Assembly (NCBI GenBank): GCA_004553495.1
Contig: SFLE01000008.1
Span: forward strand, 1-51,309
Reading direction: 5' to 3'
DNA from: Clostridiales bacterium
Lineage (GTDB): Bacteria; Bacillota; Clostridia; Oscillospirales; Oscillospiraceae
DNA length: 51,309 bases
Positions 22,745 through 31,321 of the stretch are shown here, in pieces. The first letter of the stretch is position 1; every line of letters begins with the position of its first letter. The translations under genes were made by a program, and so were the position numbers. A model generated the notes under the pieces. It ran no database searches, was not told the origin of the DNA, and saw only the letters and a program-made list of their open reading frames with translations.

Positions 22745-25700
22745 ATGAAAAATACCGCTAAAAGAGCACTGAGCGTTTTGCTTTGCATGGTGATGGTGCT
22801 CGGACTTGTTGGCATTGCGCCCACGGCGATGGCGCTCGACAGCTGCGGCTATGACTGCGACGGCTCGGTCGAGCAGCTTTTGAAAGCCACCACCGACGCA
22901 ACGGAGGGGCAGTGCTACAGAATAGTCAATAACGATGATATCATAGCCCTTGCCGACTATGTCTCCGCCGGAAGAAACACGAAGGGCGTTACCTTCTATC
23001 TGAAAGCGGATGTCAATATGAGCAAAAACACATGGAACGGCATCGGCACGGCGGACCACCCGTTCGAGGGTACTCTCGACGGCTGCGGCTTTGCCGTTGT
23101 AGGGCTCATAACATACCTGTTTGCCTATACGGGCACGGATGCCACAATTATGAACCTCGGCGTAAACGGCGTATCAAACGGCGCGGATGCCGCGGGCATA
23201 GCCTCGCACCTTTCCGGAACGATAGCAAACTGCTGGAACGCCGTTAAGGTAAACGGCACCGGTAATAACGGCGGTCTGGCGGCGGTCGTTTCAGGCGGAA
23301 AGATAATTAACAGTGCAAACTATGCCAAGGTCAGCGGCACCGGCAATGTCGGCGCGGTAGCCGGAAAGGTCACGAATGCCGAGATAAGCGATGTGTACTA
23401 TACCTACTACAGCGCGGATAAAAACATCGGCAGCATAGACAATAGCAGCAGCGTTGACACCATGAGATTTGCGTCGAGCCCCACCATGTGCCCGACCGAG
23501 GAGGAAAAAACCGTGGGCTCTGTCACGAGCGACGACCTCCTGCAGCTTCTCAACGCGTGGATAGCCGCCGACGGCGGCGCAAAATGGCGCAAGTGGGTGT
23601 TTGACGCGTCGGCTGAAACGATAGAGCGAACCGGCGGAAAGTATCCCGCGCAGGCATACCCCGGCTATGCCGCAGAGGAGCCTGTGTATAAGGACAGCGT
23701 GCCCATGTCTACCCTCTATGAGTCTCAGGCGGATGCACAGGAGGGCGTGTGCTACAGCATCGGCGATGTCAAGGAGCTCGAAATGCTCGCAAACTTCGTA
23801 AACGAGGGTCACAACACCGAGGGCGCAACATTCTTCCTGACAGCAGACCTCAGCATCGTTATAAACGGCTCGTTTTATAAAGGCGAGAGCTGGGTGCCCA
23901 TCGGCAACAGCGAGCAGAACAGCTTCAAGGGCACATTCGACGGGCAGGGCTTTGTCATAAACGAGCTCATTATCAAAAAGTGCAACGATCCCTCCGGACT
24001 GTTCGGCTATGTAAACAGCTCCAAGGCGGTCATAAAGAATGTCGGTGTCGGCGGAGGAATAACCGCGAACGCGTATGCCGGCGGCATCGTCGGCTACCTC
24101 AAGGCGGGCGCGGTGGAAAACTGCTGGGTCGGCATGAATGTAAACGGCGATAAGGCGACCGGCGGTATCGTCGGCTATGCCGACAGCGGCAATGTGTATA
24201 ACTGCGCATTCTACGCAAACGCCACCGATAACCACAAATACGGCGCCATCGTCGGCGAGGCTACGGCAAACACCAATGTCCGCTACTGCTATTACAGCAG
24301 CGATAACTCCGCGGTGTCCGGAACCCCCGATGAGGGCAATTATCAGATAAATGTGCCGTTTAAGGTCACAAACGGCGTGTACACGCTTACCAGATCGGTA
24401 AATATAAATGGCAACAAAACGCTCAAGGTGCTAAATGCGCTCAACTACTGGGTCGATACTCTCGGCGCAAAGCAGGATATGCGCCATTGGAAGCAGGATG
24501 CGTCGCCCGAGAGCGTTGCGCGTCTGCGGGGCACATTTCCGGCACATATCTATTATAACGATCCCTCTCAGCTTGAATACATAAAGGAGACTGACGAGGA
24601 GCTCGACCGCACGGATAATCCGTACAATGTCATATACAAGCGCACAGCCACCATGACCGAGCTCTATGACAGCAAGACCGATGCCATAGCCGGCGGCAAC
24701 TACAGCATATCCACCGGCGACGAGATGGGACTTCTGTCAAAGTATGTTCAGGAGGGCTACTCGACAAAGAATGCAAACTTCTACCTGACGGATGATATAA
24801 ACATCGCAACTCAGGGCATAGATGTCGAGGGTGCGGGCTGGGTGCCTATCGGAACAACGCTCAATAACCATCAGGGCATACAGACCATAACATATTTCCG
24901 AGGAAATTTTGACGGCTGCGGCTACACGGTAAGCGGACTTTACATCGTGTCGGACTTTATCGACATGGCGGGTCTGTTCGGTCAGTGCTGGGGCAGTACG
25001 ATCAGGAACCTCGGCGTAGCGGGCGAAATGCTCGCAGACGACGAGGTCGGCGGCATCGTCGGCAGAGCAAACAGCTGTACGATCGAAAACTGCTGGTCGT
25101 CCGTCATAATCCAGGCGTCCACCGAGGTCGGCGGCATCGTCGGTTATGCTCACAACTCCACAATATCCAACTGCGCAGCCTACGGACCGCTGTACACCAC
25201 CAGCGATGAGGGTGAAAAGGCGGGCTTTGTCGGCAGATCGAACGGCTCGACCATCAGCAACTGCTACTATCTGTATGGGCTTATTGATGATTTCTGCAAC
25301 AAAACGGATAAGGACAGCGTTTTTAACGACTGCATGTACTTCAGATACGACATCGACGGCGATCAGAAGTGCACGCTTCAGAAGGCGATAACCGTTGACA
25401 GCTACACGGGCGACGATATGCTCGAGGCGTTAAACGGCTGGGTCTACAAGCAGGATAACGAGCTTTACTGCACATGGCATATAGCCTCGTCAATAAACGA
25501 GATACCCGGCGCAAACGGATATTTCCCCGTGCTCATGAACCCCTCTGTAAACGGACCCGAGGAGGATAAGGATTATTGCGGCGATTACACCGCAACGAAC
25601 ACCATGAGCGCCCTTTACAGCACTCGAAGCGACGGCGTTGAGGGCGGCTGCTACAGCATAAGCAACATGGATGATCTCATAGCCTTCAGAAAGTATGTAA

Positions 25701-28147
25701 ACGAGGGCTATAAGACCCGCAGGATCATATTCTTCATGACCCGCGACATCGACATGAGCTACACCTATTCGGCAGCCAGCGGTACCTCGTGGACTCCCGT
25801 CGGCACGGTCAAGGATCCGTTCAAGGGCATATTCGACGGTCAGGGCTATACGATAAAATACCTTTACATTTCAAGCTATGCCGACGACCAGGGCTTCTTC
25901 GGGCAGGTCACCGGCACTGATGCCGTGGTCAAGAACCTCGGCATAAGCGGCTCTGTAACGGCAAAGGGCGTTAACACCGCCGCGATATGCGCCGACTTTA
26001 ACTTCGGCACCATAGCAAACTGCTGGACGAGCTGCGAGGTCGCGGGCGCTGCCAACACCGGCGGCATAATCGGCGGCGGCAATATGGGCACCGTCATAAA
26101 CTGCACAAGCTACGGCGCAGTTATCGGCGCTTCTACCTACGGTGCGATAGCCGGCGCACCGGTCGGCACAAAGCTTCAGTACTGCTATTACCTGTACGGC
26201 TCCTGCCAGCAGGGCTACCCCAGCGACGGTGACTACAGCGTTATCTACCCTACGGTGCAGAGCTTTAACGGCACCGGCGGCGTGTGCATCCTCGGCGACT
26301 ATGTCACCGTTGAGGGCACCCGCACAAAGAATGCCTCCAGCGCGCTCAAGCTCTATGTCGATGCTCACCCCGAGATAAACTACTGCTACTGGGGCATAGG
26401 CGACTCCGAGGAGTACTACCTCATGGGTGTTACCGGCTTTCCGGTGCTCATCTCGGCATCGAACACCAAGGGCGAGCACGATTACAAGGTCGCTCAGGCG
26501 GAGTTTAACGGCAAGCAGTATTACTCGGTCGTCACCGCCGTGAAGGATGCAAATGCCTATGAGGGCGGCGGCACGGTAAAGCTTCTTGTAAACTCTCAGC
26601 TCAAGAACAGAGAAGATATAACGCTTGACGATGATGTCACCATCGACACCTCCGATTTCTCGCTTATCATCATGTCCAATGTGTCCGTCAAGAGCCTCAA
26701 TCAGCTCCTCGGCACATATATCATTAAAGACAGCGGACTTATAAACCTCGACGGAAAGAAGTTTATCTATTCAAACCGCAATGCCGACGATTCGTGCAAC
26801 AGCGAGATCTACGGTAAGGAGAGCCTTACCATCCAGATCAAAAAGACGGACGATCCCACGGCGTATGACCTCACGCTCCGTAACGGCGAGTTTATCGTAA
26901 ACGCCGCTCTTGACTCCGGAAATCCGCACAAGATCCCCGGCGGAAGCAAGCTCACCGTGCACGAGAAGGCGATTCTCAATATAGAGAAAAACGCCCGCAT
27001 CCGAACCACCGGCGGAGCCGAGGTGTACGATTACGGCACCATAAAGATCGGAAACGCAACGCTCGACCGCAATAAGGGCAGCCGCATGGTCGGCGTGCTT
27101 GAGGATGATAACGGCAAGGTCAGCCTCCCGTTTATCTACTATCAGGGCTACCACTTTACCGGCTGGTCCGACGGCACGAACACCTATCCCGCCGGCAGCA
27201 CCGTCGATGTCCCCACCGCAAAGACTTTCACCCCAACATGGCGCCTCGGCGACCGCGATGATCCGTACCCCGGCGATGATTTCTACGACGATAACGACGA
27301 GCCGGTGTATAACCTCAAGATAACCGTCATCCAGTCTGAGGGCGGCAGCATAAGCCCCGAATCCATAAATGCCGCAAAGGGTGAGAGCCTCAGCTTCAAG
27401 GTAACGCCGAGCAGCGGGTACTACATAAAGAATGTACTCGTTGACGGCAAGAGCGTGAGCCTTGATGAGAACGGCTATTACACATTCGTGAGCCTCGGCG
27501 AGGATCACAGTATAACCGCCCTGTTTGCAAAGACCGCAAATCAGGATTACGACAGCTACCGCATGAGCTTCACGGATGTAACGCGCGATGACTGGTATTA
27601 CAACAATGTCCGCTTCGCGTGCAGCATGGGACTTATGAAGGGAACGAGCGACACGCTGTTTTCTCCCGATGAGCAGACGAGCCGCGCCCAGTTCATAACC
27701 GTTCTGTGGCGCCTGTCCGGCTCGCCGGTGATGCCGGGAGGTACCTGCCAGTTCACCGATGTTCCGAGCGGAAGCTACTATTACGATGCCGTGCGCTGGG
27801 GCGTTGCCTACGGAATAGTAAACGGCTATTCTGCGACCTCTTTTGGCCCGAATAACAGCATAACGCGCGAGCAGCTTATAACCATGCTCTTCCGCTATGC
27901 CAAGAACTATGCCGGCGACGATGTTTCGCAGTACGACAGCACTAATATCCTCGGCTACTCCGATGTTCTGCAAATATCCCGCGGCATGACTCAGGCATTC
28001 CAGTGGGGCATAGGAGCAGGCATAATAAACGGCACAAGCGATACTACGCTCACGCCGCAGGGCACTGCCACCCGTGCTCAGGTCGCGGCATTCCTCTCGC
28101 GCTACTGCAATAAATTCGTACTCAAAGTACCCGTTATGATGAACTGA
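22745..28147 (+). CDS. Giant secreted S-layer-anchored protein with GLUG-type repeats
   Basis: The 1,800-residue protein has a signal peptide (MKNTAKRALSVLLCMVMVLG, cleavage near APTAMA, residue 30). Four related modules begin near residues 53, 332, 648 and 964. Each starts with a (C/N)Y(S/R)I element followed by ALADYV-like helices, then W-PIG, G-FDGxG, NLGV and GGIVGxxxxGxIxNCW segments, the last being the GLUG motif. A further beta-rich region (about 1240-1450) is followed by an InlB-like FTGWSDGTNTYPAG segment and a second repeat domain (GGSISPESINAAKGESLSF, about 1523-1596). Three S-layer homology domains (near 1609, 1670 and 1737) close the protein. SLH domains bind pyruvylated cell-wall polymers, so it should be surface displayed, perhaps as an adhesin or glycan-binding protein. 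AAGGAGG gives a strong start. Confidence 0.92.
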   Translation: MKNTAKRALSVLLCMVMVLGLVGIAPTAMALDSCGYDCDGSVEQLLKATTDATEGQCYRIVNNDDIIALADYVSAGRNTKGVTFYLKADVNMSKNTWNGIGTADHPFEGTLDGCGFAVVGLITYLFAYTGTDATIMNLGVNGVSNGADAAGIASHLSGTIANCWNAVKVNGTGNNGGLAAVVSGGKIINSANYAKVSGTGNVGAVAGKVTNAEISDVYYTYYSADKNIGSIDNSSSVDTMRFASSPTMCPTEEEKTVGSVTSDDLLQLLNAWIAADGGAKWRKWVFDASAETIERTGGKYPAQAYPGYAAEEPVYKDSVPMSTLYESQADAQEGVCYSIGDVKELEMLANFVNEGHNTEGATFFLTADLSIVINGSFYKGESWVPIGNSEQNSFKGTFDGQGFVINELIIKKCNDPSGLFGYVNSSKAVIKNVGVGGGITANAYAGGIVGYLKAGAVENCWVGMNVNGDKATGGIVGYADSGNVYNCAFYANATDNHKYGAIVGEATANTNVRYCYYSSDNSAVSGTPDEGNYQINVPFKVTNGVYTLTRSVNINGNKTLKVLNALNYWVDTLGAKQDMRHWKQDASPESVARLRGTFPAHIYYNDPSQLEYIKETDEELDRTDNPYNVIYKRTATMTELYDSKTDAIAGGNYSISTGDEMGLLSKYVQEGYSTKNANFYLTDDINIATQGIDVEGAGWVPIGTTLNNHQGIQTITYFRGNFDGCGYTVSGLYIVSDFIDMAGLFGQCWGSTIRNLGVAGEMLADDEVGGIVGRANSCTIENCWSSVIIQASTEVGGIVGYAHNSTISNCAAYGPLYTTSDEGEKAGFVGRSNGSTISNCYYLYGLIDDFCNKTDKDSVFNDCMYFRYDIDGDQKCTLQKAITVDSYTGDDMLEALNGWVYKQDNELYCTWHIASSINEIPGANGYFPVLMNPSVNGPEEDKDYCGDYTATNTMSALYSTRSDGVEGGCYSISNMDDLIAFRKYVNEGYKTRRIIFFMTRDIDMSYTYSAASGTSWTPVGTVKDPFKGIFDGQGYTIKYLYISSYADDQGFFGQVTGTDAVVKNLGISGSVTAKGVNTAAICADFNFGTIANCWTSCEVAGAANTGGIIGGGNMGTVINCTSYGAVIGASTYGAIAGAPVGTKLQYCYYLYGSCQQGYPSDGDYSVIYPTVQSFNGTGGVCILGDYVTVEGTRTKNASSALKLYVDAHPEINYCYWGIGDSEEYYLMGVTGFPVLISASNTKGEHDYKVAQAEFNGKQYYSVVTAVKDANAYEGGGTVKLLVNSQLKNREDITLDDDVTIDTSDFSLIIMSNVSVKSLNQLLGTYIIKDSGLINLDGKKFIYSNRNADDSCNSEIYGKESLTIQIKKTDDPTAYDLTLRNGEFIVNAALDSGNPHKIPGGSKLTVHEKAILNIEKNARIRTTGGAEVYDYGTIKIGNATLDRNKGSRMVGVLEDDNGKVSLPFIYYQGYHFTGWSDGTNTYPAGSTVDVPTAKTFTPTWRLGDRDDPYPGDDFYDDNDEPVYNLKITVIQSEGGSISPESINAAKGESLSFKVTPSSGYYIKNVLVDGKSVSLDENGYYTFVSLGEDHSITALFAKTANQDYDSYRMSFTDVTRDDWYYNNVRFACSMGLMKGTSDTLFSPDEQTSRAQFITVLWRLSGSPVMPGGTCQFTDVPSGSYYYDAVRWGVAYGIVNGYSATSFGPNNSITREQLITMLFRYAKNYAGDDVSQYDSTNILGYSDVLQISRGMTQAFQWGIGAGIINGTSDTTLTPQGTATRAQVAAFLSRYCNKFVLKVPVMMN

Positions 28148-28154
28148 ACAATGC

Positions 28155-28182
28155 AAAAACCGGAGCTCTGCTCCGGTTTTTG
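28155..28182 (+). terminator. Terminator after the giant surface protein
   Basis: AAAACCGGAG and GCTCCGGTTTTTG form a GC-rich stem with a short loop followed by Ts, eight bases after the stop codon. Confidence 0.9.
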
Positions 28183-28200
28183 TTTTGCCCGAAAAAATCA

Positions 28201-28229
28201 TTGCACTTGAATAGCTAATATGCTAAAAT
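28201..28229 (+). promoter_or_regulatory. Promoter of the TetR-family gene, with a possible operator
   Basis: TTGCAC (28201-28206) and TAAAAT (28224-28229) have a 17-base spacer, plus a TGC extension before the -10. Between and into them lies TAGCTAATATGCTA, with TAGC/GCTA inverted ends, placed where an autorepressor would bind. The dyad is short, so operator status is speculative. Confidence 0.65.
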
Positions 28230-28259
28230 GCTGGTGTATAAACCAAACGGAGAAGAGGA

Positions 28260-28961
28260 GTGGTCATAATAGCCATTACAAGTGCGAGTTTGCCGGCAAA
28301 AAAGCGGATACTCACCGTGTGTGTGCGTCTGTTTCTCGAAAAGGGATACAAAAGAACCACGCTGGCTGAGATCGTCGAAAAGGCCAATGTTTCCTACAGC
28401 TCGTTTCAGAATATATTCCGCGCAAAGGACGGAGTTCTGACAGAGCTTGTGGAGTTTATGTTTTCAAATCAGTTTGCCGAGGCAAGAAGTGCGGCAGAGG
28501 CCGACCTTCCGCCGGCCTGCATCTATGCGGTGGAAACCGCCATTCAGATGACGCTCACCGAGCTTAACGAAAACCTGCGCGAGATATATATAGAGGCGTA
28601 CACCCAGCGCGAGGCATCCGATTTCATTTTCCGCGAGACCGCAAAGGAGTTGTATCAGCTGTTCTCCCCGTATCAACCGGAGCTTACGCCGCACGATTTT
28701 TACTGCATGGAGATAGGCTCTGCGAGCATAATGCGCGGCTACATGGCACATCCGTGCGATGATGAGCTCACGCTTGAGAAAAAGCTTCGTCTGTTTCTCA
28801 CCATGACCCTCAGGGCATACAATGTCCCGAAAAACGATATCGAGCAAGCCATCGCCTTTGTCGAGGGACTTGATATACGCGCAATTTCAGAACAAGTTAT
28901 GCAGAAATTATTCAAGACGCTTGCCATGCGATTTGAGTTTTCTTTGCAAGGTATAGAGTAA
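28260..28961 (+). CDS. TetR/AcrR-family transcriptional regulator
   Basis: This 233-residue protein has an N-terminal TetR helix-turn-helix: RILTVCVRLFLEKGYKRTTL, then EIVEKANVSYSSFQNIFRAKDGVL. An all-helical ligand/dimerisation domain (about 80-233) of unknown specificity follows. The start is probably the GTG at 28260, with CGGAG seven bases upstream. No intact target gene lies directly downstream: what follows is a decayed surface-protein remnant. The upstream neighbour is the giant S-layer protein, with its own terminator. An effector cannot be inferred. Confidence 0.88.
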   Translation: MVIIAITSASLPAKKRILTVCVRLFLEKGYKRTTLAEIVEKANVSYSSFQNIFRAKDGVLTELVEFMFSNQFAEARSAAEADLPPACIYAVETAIQMTLTELNENLREIYIEAYTQREASDFIFRETAKELYQLFSPYQPELTPHDFYCMEIGSASIMRGYMAHPCDDELTLEKKLRLFLTMTLRAYNVPKNDIEQAIAFVEGLDIRAISEQVMQKLFKTLAMRFEFSLQGIE

Positions 28962-29436
28962 AACGGACTAAAAGTAAACGACTATGAGCTGAAAAGATCA
29001 AAAGCTCGTGACGCCTTATATATCAACGCAGGCGCCGAACTGACGCTGATGGACGGATCGGCAGCACGGCGGCAGGTTCTTTGATGTCGTTTATAACCAT
29101 CGGGGCAGCACCATCACCGGCGGCACATTCAACGCTGTTGTTGCTAACTATTCCGACAATGAGATCACCGGAACATTTAATGCAGGTGTTATTATGGGCA
29201 GCGGCACGGAGAACAGTCCCTTCCGCATCTTCACCGCCGAAGGGTTAAAATGGCTAAGCAAATGGGTCAACACCATGTATGCCGACGCCTGCGCCGTGCT
29301 GGAAAACGACATTGATCTTGAAAATGAAGCATGGACGCCCATCGGGACGGAAGACCATCCATACACCCATATCTTTGACGGACAGGGTCATACCATCAGA
29401 GGGCTGTCTGTCAGCGGAAAAAAAGAAAAAGCATAA
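28962..29436 (+). pseudogene. Frameshifted remnant of a GLUG/adhesin-type surface protein
   Basis: Immediately after tetR, one frame reads ALYINAGAELTLMDGSAA and then stops near 29083. From about 29071 a different frame continues without interruption: STITGGTFNAVVANYSDN, EITGTFNAGV, then SPFRIFTAEGLKWLSKWVNT and AWTPIGTEDHP...FDGQGHTIRGLSVSG. It ends at 29436 after a lysine-rich tail. The second part corresponds to the beginning of a GLUG module like those in the giant protein (IGTADHPFEGTLDG). No signal peptide, start site or SLH domain remains; an internal ATG at 29194 has no good ribosome-binding site. It is best read as a decayed fragment of a related surface protein. Confidence 0.7.
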
Positions 29437-29450
29437 CTAAAAAATAAAAT

Positions 29451-29487
29451 AAAAACTACCCGACATCGGGTAGTTTTTATTTTTTAT
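29451..29487. terminator. Bidirectional terminator between the remnant and the nitroreductase operon
   Basis: AAAAACTACCCGA and CGGGTAGTTTTTATTTTTT form a clear stem with flanking A- and T-runs, usable from both directions. It ends the minus-strand yfmF-to-nitroreductase operon. Confidence 0.9.
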
Positions 29488-29491
29488 ATTG

Positions 29492-30013
29492 TCAGATGGA
29501 ATATACTCTGTCTTCTCGTGTGGGAGGGGCTTGCTGCGCTTGTCCGGCGGGGTAGCCGAGAATGCAGTGACCGATGCCGATGTATTCATCGCCGATGCCC
29601 TTTTTGCATAGTATCTCGCGCGCCTCGGGCATTTCAAAAACCTCGCGGGCTCTGTTTATCCAGCATGAGCCGAGACCGAGCGCGTTTGCCGCGTTCATGA
29701 GGTTTCCGAGCACAAGGCTGCCGTCCTCGATATGTGTGGGCACGGTACGGTCGGCAAGCACGACTATCACGGTGGGAGCGGCGTAAAACGGGTCGATGTC
29801 GCGCCCCATGACCTGAGCGTTAAGCTTTGAGAGCAGCGCAATGGTCTCCTTATCCTGCACAACGAGCATAACGGTCGGCTGGCGGTTCATAGCCGAAGGC
29901 GCGCACAGTCCGGCTTTGAGCACCGCATCGAGCTCGTCCTTGCTTATCTGCTCGGGCTTGTATGCCCTGACGCTGCGGCGCTCGTAGAGATTATTAAGAG
30001 CATCATTCGTCAT
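29492..30013 (-). CDS. Nitroreductase-family FMN-dependent oxidoreductase
   Basis: The 173-residue protein has the nitroreductase start LYERRSVRAYKPEQISKDEL, the FMN-contacting APSAMNRQP segment (about 40) and GLGSCWINR (about 120). NAD(P)H-dependent reduction of nitroaromatics, quinones or related compounds is the family activity; the physiological substrate is unknown. I choose the ATG at 30013, with GAGGA eight bases upstream, over an in-frame ATG 15 bases earlier. It overlaps the preceding coiled-coil gene by 11 bases and is last in the operon. A C-terminal iron-sulfur extension seen in some Clostridial relatives is absent. Confidence 0.88.
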   Translation of the reverse strand: MTNDALNNLYERRSVRAYKPEQISKDELDAVLKAGLCAPSAMNRQPTVMLVVQDKETIALLSKLNAQVMGRDIDPFYAAPTVIVVLADRTVPTHIEDGSLVLGNLMNAANALGLGSCWINRAREVFEMPEAREILCKKGIGDEYIGIGHCILGYPAGQAQQAPPTREDRVYSI

Positions 30014-30419
30014 TGGTTGTATCCTCAAAGTCTATGGTGTAGAACACTGCGTTATCGTTTCCGGATGCGCCGTTTGCTTTGGCGGCATCGACCGCTGCCT
30101 TTGCAGCCTCGAGCTCCTCGCGCATTACCTCTATACGCTCGTCGATTGCTTTGAGCTCGTCGAACAGGGGAGCATAGTTTCCCTGCGGATAGTCGCGGTT
30201 TTCGTCGTAGCAGAGGCGGCCTATCTCAATGAAAACCTTTTTCTGCTCCTCGAGCTCGCCGTTTATCTGCAATGTGAGCTTTGCGATGTTCGCATAGCAT
30301 CTCGCGGCGGTGCTGCCCTTATCGTAAGCGTCTTTAAGACCGCCGCTTTCGACATACTGCTTTGCCTTGTTCGTAACGCTGTTTATTGTTCCCTTGATTA
30401 TGCTCTTGTAATCAGCCAT
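30003..30419 (-). CDS. Uncharacterised acidic, coiled-coil protein in the lgt operon
   Basis: I do not recognise a named family. The 138-residue protein starts MADYKSIIKGTINSVTNKAK and continues with helical, charged sequence (ELEEQKKVFIEIGRLCYDEN). A probable coiled coil lies at about residues 88-115 (ELKAIDERIEVMREELEAAK), followed by an alanine-rich stretch and an acidic tail, DFEDTTNDE. No signal peptide or transmembrane helix is visible. It overlaps lgt by eight bases and the nitroreductase by 11, with a good GAAAGGAG site, so it is certainly expressed with them. Short proteins of similar look with a conserved mid-protein GRLCYDEN-like motif are common in Clostridia; function is unknown. 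Confidence 0.8.
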   Translation of the reverse strand: MADYKSIIKGTINSVTNKAKQYVESGGLKDAYDKGSTAARCYANIAKLTLQINGELEEQKKVFIEIGRLCYDENRDYPQGNYAPLFDELKAIDERIEVMREELEAAKAAVDAAKANGASGNDNAVFYTIDFEDTTNDE

Positions 30420-31317
30420 TGCTTTCGCTCCTTTCCTGCCCGTCGTCTTTTTTGAGCCGCGTGCTGCGGTTTACGAAAAGCTCGTCGGGCGAGTGCTTTT
30501 TTCTGAGGTTAACTATGAGTATGATGGCTGCGGCGAGCGCGCTTATCGCGGCTAAAAGCTGAGAAACGCGTATATCCGTCGAGCCGATATACAGACTGTC
30601 CGTTCTGAGTCCTTCGACCCAGGCTCTGCCGAGACCGTACCAGAATATGTACAGGCAGAAAAACTGACCGTCGTACTGCCGCTTACCGCGTCTGAGCAGA
30701 ATGTAAAGTACTATGAGCCCTATGAAATTCCAAAGACTTTCGTACAGAAATGTCGGGTGCACATATATTGTCTCTCCAAACGGAGTGGTGAGACCCATGC
30801 GGCAGAAAATGCCCGTCTGTGCGCCGAACGCCTCGCGGTTTATGAAGTTTCCCCAGCGCCCGACAGCCTGCCCGATGAGCAGCCCGAACGCCGCGAGGTC
30901 GCCGAGCGCCATAACGGGTATCTTCTTTTTCCGGCACACGAGTATGCCGGTTATGACACCGGCGATTATGCCGCCGTAAATGGCAAGTCCGCCGTCGCGC
31001 ACAGAGAAGATCTCCGCGGGATTTGCGATATAATAATCGAGCTTAAACAGCACATAGTAGAGCCTTGCGCCGATTATGCAGGTGGGGATGAGCCATATCA
31101 CGAAGTCAAACAGATCGTCGGAGCTCAGCCCGAATTTCGCCGCCTGCCTTGCGCAGAACAGTGCCGCAAGTATAAATCCGGCTGCGATTATAACTCCGTA
31201 GAGGTATATCTCGAAGCCGAACACCGAAAAGCTGTAGGGTGGATCAATGCTCCAATCGCCGAGCATGGGGAAGCTTATCGAGGCATCGCGCAGCATCGTT
31301 GAGGTAAAAAAGCCCAT
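30412..31317 (-). CDS. lgt: Phosphatidylglycerol--prolipoprotein diacylglyceryl transferase
   Basis: Lgt attaches diacylglycerol to the lipobox cysteine of prolipoproteins, the first step of lipoprotein maturation. The 301-residue protein has about seven transmembrane helices and the family signature GRWGNFINREAFG (about residues 148-160), with the preceding AFGLLIGQAVGRW. HPTFLYESLWN follows in the periplasmic-side loop. AAAGGAC precedes the ATG. It lies four bases after yfmH and overlaps the next gene, inside a five-gene operon. The last 35 residues form a charged extension beyond the usual core. Confidence 0.95.
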   Translation of the reverse strand: MGFFTSTMLRDASISFPMLGDWSIDPPYSFSVFGFEIYLYGVIIAAGFILAALFCARQAAKFGLSSDDLFDFVIWLIPTCIIGARLYYVLFKLDYYIANPAEIFSVRDGGLAIYGGIIAGVITGILVCRKKKIPVMALGDLAAFGLLIGQAVGRWGNFINREAFGAQTGIFCRMGLTTPFGETIYVHPTFLYESLWNFIGLIVLYILLRRGKRQYDGQFFCLYIFWYGLGRAWVEGLRTDSLYIGSTDIRVSQLLAAISALAAAIILIVNLRKKHSPDELFVNRSTRLKKDDGQERSESNG

Positions 31318-31321
31318 GTTA

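Noticed and set aside
22745..28147. Tandem-repeat appearance of the giant gene as a CRISPR-like or satellite array
   Set aside because: The repetition is at the protein level, with modules of about 850-950 bases that have diverged strongly in DNA; there are no constant short repeats with spacers.
29194..29436. An 80-residue stand-alone protein starting at the ATG at 29194
   Set aside because: The same frame continues upstream past this ATG with matching repeat sequence to about 29071, and no ribosome-binding site precedes the ATG, so it is treated as part of a decayed larger gene.
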